Assembly (NCBI GenBank): GCA_017454585.1
Contig: JAFTCU010000058.1
Coordinates: 1-10,669 of the forward strand
Direction: 5' to 3'
Source: Thermoguttaceae bacterium
Lineage (GTDB): Bacteria; Planctomycetota; Planctomycetia; Pirellulales; Thermoguttaceae
Length of the DNA: 10,669 nucleotides
In this document: in pieces, positions 6,297-10,669 of the stretch
Numbering within the stretch: position 1 is the first letter of the stretch
Layout of the letters: each line of letters starts with the position of its first letter
Notes under the pieces: model-generated
The model's database searches: none
What the model saw: only the letters and a program-made list of their open reading frames with translations
Told to the model about the DNA's origin: nothing
Program-made: the position numbers and the translations under genes

Positions 6297-6551
6297 GGTC
6301 GATAAAACCGTGACCGGGTGGTGATGTAACGACTGTAACGATTATTTCCTCAAGAAGTGCAGGGCAGACTCCGATATAATTTGTGTTTTCGGAGAGGGGT
6401 TTTCAAACCCTACCTTCAACGGGCCTTTTGACTGAAGTTGGCGGCATAACAGGATGGCTGCCGGTCAAAAGCGCAATTTCCCTTGAGACCTCGCCTTATT
6501 GTGTCTGGCGTTGGTTCGAGGGAGCAAAATTACCATTTAGGGAGAAATAGA
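6297..6551 (+). promoter_or_regulatory. Long structured 5' leader with three hairpins
   Basis: About 255 nt separate the predicted start from the ATG at 6552. Three local folds are visible. (1) ctccga (6369-6374) pairs with tcggag (6389-6394). (2) cttttgac (6425-6432) pairs with gtcaaaag (6464-6471), enclosing cggca (6442-6446) with tgccg (6459-6463). (3) tcccttgagacc (6479-6490, one bulged G) pairs with ggttcgaggga (6513-6523), enclosing cgcc (6492-6495) with ggcg (6507-6510). The third hairpin ends 16 bases before the GGGAG ribosome binding site (6540-6544). A direct repeat tgtaacga occurs at 6325-6332 and 6334-6341. I do not recognise a known riboswitch, 6S RNA, tmRNA or SRP RNA. It could be a cis-regulatory leader or a separate small RNA. 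Confidence 0.45.
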
Positions 6552-7646
6552 ATGAAAGCTAAATCAGTTTTTTCCGCCCTCTTGCTGATGGGAGCCATGT
6601 TCATTGCGGCTCCGTCCTTCGCTCAGAATTGTGCGCCTGCTCAAGAGGCATCCTGCGGATGCAATAATCAGTGCACTCCGTGCGTTGTTGTTCGTAAGTG
6701 CGACGTTTTCAGCGGTCTCCGCTGCCGCCCCGTTTGTGATCCGTGCACCCCGTGCACCCCGTGCAAACCCGTTTGCAAGCCTGTTTGCAAGCCCGCTTGC
6801 CAGCCGTGCATCCCGTGCAAACCTGTTTGCGCTCCTTGCAAGCCCGTTTGCGCTCCTTGCAAGCCTGTTTGCGCTCCTTGCAAGCCCGTTTGCGACCCGT
6901 GCAAACCCGTCTGCGTTCCTTGCAAACCCGTCTGCAAGCCCGTTTGCGTTCCGTGCTGCAAGAAATTTGTCGTGAAGAAAGAATGCTGCACGCCTTGCGC
7001 CCCGGCTTGTGATCCGGCTCCGGCCTGCACGCCTTGCGCTCCCGTTTGCTCTCCGTGCGCTCCGGCTTGCACTCCTTGCAGCCCCTGCACCCCGTGCTGC
7101 GCTCCGTGCCGTCCGCTGATGTCCCTGTTCAGCCAGGTTCGCTGCGACATTTCCATCGCGGCTTGCAATGCCCGCGCCGGTTTGGCCAATATCGGTTTCG
7201 GTCTCCAGACGTTCCGTTGCAGCCTTGCCGCTAACATCGCCCAGTGCAAAGCGGAAGCCGACCTGAAAGAAGCCTGCCGTGTTGCTGAAAGAAGCGAGAA
7301 GTGCGGCGAACTGGAAGTCTGCGTCCCGAACCGGATTCGTCCCGGTGCGACGGTGAAAGGCATCTTCCGTACGCTGTTCGGCGGCCCGGTCCCCTGCGCA
7401 TGCGGTTGCGAAGCTGCCCCGGCTTGCGGTTGCGAAGTTGCTGAACCGGCCTGCGCTGCCCCGGCTCCGGCTGAAGAGAAAAAAGTTTCCGAAAAAGTCG
7501 AACCCACCCCGGCTCCGGCTGTGACGGAAGAAAAGGCTGAAATCGAAGAATCCGATGACGCTGAAGAAAGCCTCATCCCGGAAGCTGATCCGGCCGCGGT
7601 CTCCAAGAACTTCTACAATCCGAGCAACAGCATCGTCCTTCGCTAA
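6552..7646 (+). CDS. Secreted cysteine/proline-rich repeat protein, candidate envelope structural protein
   Basis: A 364-residue exported protein. The ATG at 6552 is chosen because GGGAG lies 7 bases upstream and it opens a classic signal peptide (MKAKSVFSALLLMGAMFIAA, cleavage after SFA at residue 24). The open frame extends upstream but crosses a hairpin, so I leave that out. Layout: residues 27-186 are a low-complexity domain of CxPC and CKPVCAP units holding 44 Cys by my count; residues about 187-278 are a non-repetitive, partly helical segment with spaced Cys (SLFSQVRCDISIAACNARAG...); residues 281-301 add CACGC/CGC clusters; residues about 302-364 are an Ala/Pro/Glu-rich acidic tail. 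Total about 57 Cys. Such a protein could be cross-linked by disulfides in the envelope. Cys/Pro-rich protein walls have been reported for planctomycetes, but metal binding is an alternative. No named family is recognised. It is monocistronic, with a strong terminator after it. Confidence 0.88.
   Translation: MKAKSVFSALLLMGAMFIAAPSFAQNCAPAQEASCGCNNQCTPCVVVRKCDVFSGLRCRPVCDPCTPCTPCKPVCKPVCKPACQPCIPCKPVCAPCKPVCAPCKPVCAPCKPVCDPCKPVCVPCKPVCKPVCVPCCKKFVVKKECCTPCAPACDPAPACTPCAPVCSPCAPACTPCSPCTPCCAPCRPLMSLFSQVRCDISIAACNARAGLANIGFGLQTFRCSLAANIAQCKAEADLKEACRVAERSEKCGELEVCVPNRIRPGATVKGIFRTLFGGPVPCACGCEAAPACGCEVAEPACAAPAPAEEKKVSEKVEPTPAPAVTEEKAEIEESDDAEESLIPEADPAAVSKNFYNPSNSIVLR
6816..6956 (+). repeat. 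Tandem 21-bp coding repeat (CKPVCAP units)
   Basis: Five 21-bp units start at 6816, 6837, 6858, 6879 and 6900, and a 36-bp variant follows at 6921-6956. The core unit is tgcaarccygtttgcgctcct. Units 1-3 encode identical CKPVCAP while differing only at third codon positions; later units change Ala to Asp or Val. Shorter 4- and 3-residue variants (CKPV, CTP) flank the array on both sides. Confidence 0.85.
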
Positions 7647-7676
7647 GATTCAGAAGTTGATTTGAATCAATCCCTG

Positions 7677-7703
7677 CCCGGTACATTTTGTACCGGGTTT
7701 TTT
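7677..7703 (+). terminator. Strong intrinsic terminator after the Cys-rich gene
   Basis: cccggtaca (7677-7685) and tgtaccggg (7689-7697) form a 9-bp GC-rich stem with a 3-base loop, followed by six T and more T-rich sequence. It lies 30 bases after the stop codon and should insulate guaB from this gene. Confidence 0.9.
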
Positions 7704-7782
7704 ATTTTCTTGACATTCTGATGTGTCTCGGAGAACTGACCGCTCAAGGAAATTTTTTTGGGAAAATTTTTTCCGCCCCTCC

Positions 7783-7810
7783 TTTACTTCTGATTAAAAA
7801 TGTGTAATAT
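7783..7810 (+). promoter_or_regulatory. Candidate promoter for guaB and the following gene
   Basis: TTTACT (7783-7788) and TAATAT (7805-7810) are 16 bases apart, within an AT-rich tract. Transcription would start near 7817, about 82 nt before the guaB ATG. No guanine-type riboswitch was recognised in the leader. A TTGACA at 7710-7715 has no matching -10 box. The match is modest. Confidence 0.35.
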
Positions 7811-7898
7811 TAAATAGAACCACTTTATTAAGTCAGCATACACCCAATATTGCTTGAAACTTTCGCTCTTTTCAGCTGTTTCATCAAGGAGATTTGGC

Positions 7899-9362
7899 AT
7901 GGAAAACAAAATTCATTATCGCGGAATCACGTTTGACGATGTTCTTCTCGAACCGCGCTACAGTGAGCTGGTCCCTTCCGAGGTGGATATTACCACGAAT
8001 CTGACCAAACGTATTCAGTTGAATATTCCTATTCTCAGTTCTCCAATGGATACGGTGACGGAAAGCGCTATGGCGATCGCTCTCGCCCAGGAAGGCGGTC
8101 TGGGAATCATCCACAAAAATCTTTCCATTCATGATCAGGTCACGGAAGTTATCAAGGTCAAACGTACCGCGAACGGGATCATCAACAATCCCGCGACACT
8201 CCGGCCGGACGCTACGGTCGCCGATGCCCGAAAGAAAATGGAAACCAACCGTGTCTCAGGTATCCCGGTCACTCTCGAAAACGGTCATCTGGAAGGGATC
8301 ATCACCCGCCGGGACCTGCGTTTTTTGGAGGATTCCACAGTCGCCGTTTCGGAAGTTATGACGAAAAAAAATCTTATAACGGCTACGGGAAATGTAACGC
8401 TTGGGGAAGCTGAGAAAATTTTAATGGAAAAAAAGGTGGAGAAACTGCTCCTGGTTGACGATAATTATATATTGACGGGACTAATTACGATCAAAGACAT
8501 CGATATGCAGCGCAAATACCCGCTGGCTTGCAAAGACAGTCAGGGACGTCTGCGGGTCGGGGCGGCCGTCGGGGTTCACGATTACGAACGAATCGGAACT
8601 CTGGTCGAAACCGGCGTCGATATTTTGGTCCTTGACAGTGCCCACGGCCATTCCAAAAACGTATTGGAAACGGTTCGACGCATCAAAAAAGATTGGGACA
8701 TTGATGTAATCGTGGGTAACATCGCAACGGCAGAAGCGGCCAAAGATTTGGTGGCGGCCGGCGCGGACGCTGTGAAGGTCGGAATTGGTCCAGGCTCGAT
8801 TTGCACGACGCGTGTCGTATCGGGTGTCGGTGTTCCTCAAATCTCGGCGATTTTGAATGTTGCGCAGGCGATTGAAGGAAGCGGCACCACGATCATCGCT
8901 GACGGCGGCATCCGCTATTCGGGAGACATCACGAAAGCGCTGGCGGCCGGAGCGCACGTGGTTATGCTTGGTGGGCTTCTCGCTGGATTGGAAGAGAGCC
9001 CTGGAAGCAAAGTGTTTTATCAGGGCCGTCAGTTCAAGGTCTATCGTGGAATGGGATCGCTCGGCGCGATGGTTCGTGGTTCGAGTGAACGTTACCGCCA
9101 GTCGAAGGCCGGGCCGGACAAACTGGTCCCGGAAGGTGTCGAAGGGCGTGTTCCTTACCGCGGAGAACTTGGGCCATTCGTTTACCAGCTCGTAGGGGGG
9201 CTTCGCGCTGGTATGGGTTATTGTGGAACAAGAAATATTGAAGAATTGCGCAGGGATGCCCAGTTCGTTCAAATTTCTCCGGCAACAGTTCGGGAGAATC
9301 ACCCTCATGACATCAAAATTACGCAGGAAGCTCCAAACTACAATTCAGAGGATAACGGTTAA
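7899..9362 (+). CDS. guaB: Inosine-5'-monophosphate dehydrogenase
   Basis: Cytoplasmic enzyme that oxidises IMP to XMP with NAD+, the committed step of GMP synthesis. The 487 residues match the usual length. Seen in order: the barrel start [19 protein letters not shown]; the substrate region [10 protein letters not shown]; a tandem CBS pair at residues about 96-205 ([22 protein letters not shown]...[21 protein letters not shown]); VLDSAHGHS; the catalytic loop [11 protein letters not shown] with Cys302; [28 protein letters not shown]; and the flap Arg398-Tyr399 in GSSERYRQ. The ATG at 7899 has AAGGAG 8 bases upstream; the longer open frame from 7854 has none. All catalytic residues are intact and the CBS module is full length, so nucleotide-dependent allostery is possible. 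A secreted-protein gene follows 7 bases after the stop. Confidence 0.97.
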   Translation: MENKIHYRGITFDDVLLEPRYSELVPSEVDITTNLTKRIQLNIPILSSPMDTVTESAMAIALAQEGGLGIIHKNLSIHDQVTEVIKVKRTANGIINNPATLRPDATVADARKKMETNRVSGIPVTLENGHLEGIITRRDLRFLEDSTVAVSEVMTKKNLITATGNVTLGEAEKILMEKKVEKLLLVDDNYILTGLITIKDIDMQRKYPLACKDSQGRLRVGAAVGVHDYERIGTLVETGVDILVLDSAHGHSKNVLETVRRIKKDWDIDVIVGNIATAEAAKDLVAAGADAVKVGIGPGSICTTRVVSGVGVPQISAILNVAQAIEGSGTTIIADGGIRYSGDITKALAAGAHVVMLGGLLAGLEESPGSKVFYQGRQFKVYRGMGSLGAMVRGSSERYRQSKAGPDKLVPEGVEGRVPYRGELGPFVYQLVGGLRAGMGYCGTRNIEELRRDAQFVQISPATVRENHPHDIKITQEAPNYNSEDNG

Positions 9363-9368
9363 TCCTCT
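9347..9368 (+). promoter_or_regulatory. Hairpin across the guaB stop, next to the following start codon
   Basis: agaggat (9347-9353) pairs perfectly with atcctct (9362-9368) around an 8-base loop that contains most of the guaB stop codon. The ATG of the next gene is at 9370. The only GAGG near that start is inside the stem, so a ribosome finishing guaB could open the site. This is a reading of the sequence, not a known element. Confidence 0.4.
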
Positions 9369-9369
9369 C

Positions 9370-10569
9370 ATGCTGTGCGGCAGACAGGAAGTTTGCCGCC
9401 TTACGGCTCTTTTTGCCGCGGTTCTCGCCGCAGGTATTGCGGGCGCATCGGACAATTGGGCCCGCTCTGATGCCCAGAATGTCCCCACAAAGGGCAATGT
9501 GCCGCTCGTGCGCATTGACACCGCCGCGTCGGACACCGAAGATTCCAGGGTCGTTCAGGTCAGTTATGCTGATCCGGACTCTGTGATCTGTGAATCTGGC
9601 AATGGCCTGAAATGGGTCTCGGTAAACGCGGCTGATGCCTCCAAAAATCAAAAACAGGAACTGAAAAAAGAACCGCGTGTCACACCGATTCCGTCCGTGA
9701 TGCCGCGTTTCTCTCGCGTTCGTTTGACGGCTGGCGATGATTCAAACGACGAACTTGATATGGATTTGGACGGTCTGGACGGTTTGGGAGATCAGGATGA
9801 AATTTCTGTCAAGCCGGAAGATGACGGTCCCATGCAGTCTTTGGAACTCCCGGCGTTGAACGCTGAGACTGAAGAAGACGCTGAGCAGCCGCTGGTTGAC
9901 GAATCCGAAGCGCAAAATCCGGGAGCGATTGGAAACGAAAAGGAAAGCATGATGAAACAGGGGGGCCTGGATCTGAATGCGGACGCGCTGGATGAACAGA
10001 CCGTGGAACCTGCCAAAGAACAACTGCCGGCTCTGGAACAGCCTGGAAAACTGCCAGCGGCCAAAGACTCGATTTCGGAAACCTTCTCGACCAAGCAGGT
10101 TGACGATTCGGACTTTGATATGCCGTGTCAGAGCAGCGAGCCTATGCACCGTATCACGGAAATCACGAACGATATTGAACTTCACGACAATCGTATCGTT
10201 CCGAAATCCTGCCCGCTTTCTCCAGAAGGCGAGAAATTCCCGGCGCGTGAGTTTGCGGGAACCCACTTCACCTGGACCGCGTCGAACCTGTGCCACAATC
10301 CGCTCTACTTCGAGCAGCCTGGTCTGGAACGTTATGGTCACACGATCGGCCCGCTTCAGCCGGTTCTTTCGGGCGCGCAATTCCTCGTGACGATTCCGGC
10401 CCTTCCGATGCTGATGGCCATCGACCCGCCGAACGAGTGCGAGTATGCGCTGGGTTTCTACCGCCCGGGAAGCTGCGCCCCGCGTAAATGGAGTCCGATT
10501 CCGTACTCGACCCGCGGCGCGATTGCGACCGGTGGTGTAGCGACCGCCCTGGTGTTCCTGATCCCGTAA
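9370..10569 (+). CDS. Secreted acidic protein with conserved Cys-containing C-terminal domain, function unknown
   Basis: A 399-residue protein if started at the ATG at 9370, 7 bases after the guaB stop. Residues 1-26 form a signal peptide (hydrophobic core LTALFAAVLAAGIAG, likely cleavage after AGA). A longer start at 9307 has GGGAG 10 bases upstream, but its added codons (tta, ata, agg, aca) differ from the rest of the gene and give an unusually long n-region, so I prefer 9370. Residues about 122-251 are acidic, low-complexity and probably disordered (DELDMDLDGLDGLGDQDEI). Residues about 253-399 look like a folded domain with five Cys, including LCHNPLYFEQPGLERYGH, NECEYALGFYRPGSCAP and a hydrophobic end GAIATGGVATALVFLIP. 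I recall this ending from uncharacterised planctomycete proteins, but have no function for it. It may be anchored or embedded in the envelope. Co-transcription with guaB is likely from the spacing. Confidence 0.85.
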   Translation: MLCGRQEVCRLTALFAAVLAAGIAGASDNWARSDAQNVPTKGNVPLVRIDTAASDTEDSRVVQVSYADPDSVICESGNGLKWVSVNAADASKNQKQELKKEPRVTPIPSVMPRFSRVRLTAGDDSNDELDMDLDGLDGLGDQDEISVKPEDDGPMQSLELPALNAETEEDAEQPLVDESEAQNPGAIGNEKESMMKQGGLDLNADALDEQTVEPAKEQLPALEQPGKLPAAKDSISETFSTKQVDDSDFDMPCQSSEPMHRITEITNDIELHDNRIVPKSCPLSPEGEKFPAREFAGTHFTWTASNLCHNPLYFEQPGLERYGHTIGPLQPVLSGAQFLVTIPALPMLMAIDPPNECEYALGFYRPGSCAPRKWSPIPYSTRGAIATGGVATALVFLIP

Positions 10570-10587
10570 AACAGTTAGAGGAATTAA

Positions 10588-10643
10588 GAGTTAGGAGATA
10601 GGAGTTAGGAGTGAATAAACTTCCAATTCCTCACTCCTGACTC
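10588..10643. repeat. Intergenic repeat: direct gagttaggag copies with an inverted partner
   Basis: gagttaggag occurs at 10588-10597 and 10602-10611. The second copy extends to gagttaggagtga (10602-10614), which is matched in inverse at 12 of 13 positions by tcactcctgactc (10631-10643). The result is an imperfect hairpin after the last gene, followed by T-rich sequence. It may serve as a 3'-end structure or be one copy of a dispersed intergenic repeat cut by the window end. Confidence 0.6.
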
Positions 10644-10669
10644 TATTTCTCGTTTCTTGAGTCGAACTC

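Noticed and set aside
6375..6380. Second TATAAT as an alternative promoter
   Set aside because: No -35-like hexamer 16-18 bases upstream, and it falls in the loop of the ctccga/tcggag hairpin. Still possible as a minor start.
6297..6525. Leader as 6S RNA, tmRNA, SRP RNA or a known riboswitch
   Set aside because: None of the conserved cores of these RNAs could be recognised; only local hairpins are visible.
6483..6551. N-terminal extension of the Cys-rich protein from a TTG at 6483
   Set aside because: It would put 23 polar residues before the signal peptide and crosses the strong hairpin at 6479-6523, while the ATG at 6552 has a well-spaced GGGAG.
6816..6956. Regular short repeats as a possible CRISPR array
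   Set aside because: The 21-bp units are contiguous with no spacers and are in frame as CKPVCAP codons.
6668..7606. 312-residue open frame antisense to the Cys-rich gene (Gly/Gln/Thr-rich)
   Set aside because: It mirrors the repetitive TGC/CCG codons of the real gene, which rarely give stops on the other strand. It has no ribosome binding site, and the sense frame has a signal peptide and good start.
7710..7740. TTGACA as a -35 for guaB
   Set aside because: No -10-like hexamer lies 15-19 bases downstream, and it overlaps the T-tract of the preceding terminator.

Overview
The window looks like a chromosomal segment of a bacterium from the Planctomycetota. That placement is inferred, not proven. 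It rests on two proteins (3791-4417 and 9370-10569) whose conserved segments match my memory of planctomycete-restricted uncharacterised families, and on a secreted protein extremely rich in cysteine and proline, a composition reported for planctomycete cell envelopes. No rRNA, tRNA, IS element, phage gene or CRISPR array is visible.

Minus-strand half (1-5944). Reading right to left: a secreted HtrA-type serine protease with its own promoter and a weak terminator; then a membrane-anchored conserved hypothetical protein; then, after a 436-base gene-free stretch holding a promoter and inverted repeats, a cluster hpf - ptsN - ptsH - ptsI - DUF2344 gene (the last truncated by the window edge). 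EI, HPr and an EIIA of the Ntr/fructose type form a complete phosphorelay with no sugar-translocating EIIB or EIIC beside it. The hpf-ptsN-HPr order recalls the proteobacterial rpoN operon, but rpoN is missing here. HPr keeps the catalytic His but has Phe where the regulatory Ser46 would be.

Divergent intergenic region (5945-6551). It carries the htrA promoter on the minus strand. On the plus strand it has an 11-bp perfect inverted repeat just upstream of a perfect TATAAT box, then a leader of about 255 nt that can fold into three hairpins.

Plus-strand half (6552-10569). First comes the secreted Cys/Pro-rich repeat protein (about 57 Cys in 364 residues), closed by a strong intrinsic terminator. 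Then guaB (IMP dehydrogenase, complete, all key residues present), followed 7 bases after its stop by a gene for a secreted acidic protein with a conserved cysteine-containing C-terminal domain of unknown function. A 7-bp hairpin spans the guaB stop and ends just before the next start codon. The window ends in a non-coding repeat of the 10-mer gagttaggag with an inverted partner.

Together the window mixes housekeeping functions (nucleotide synthesis, ribosome hibernation, regulatory PTS, envelope quality control) with three lineage-type proteins of unknown role. Two of those are exported and rich in cysteines, which makes this a good place to look for envelope biology.
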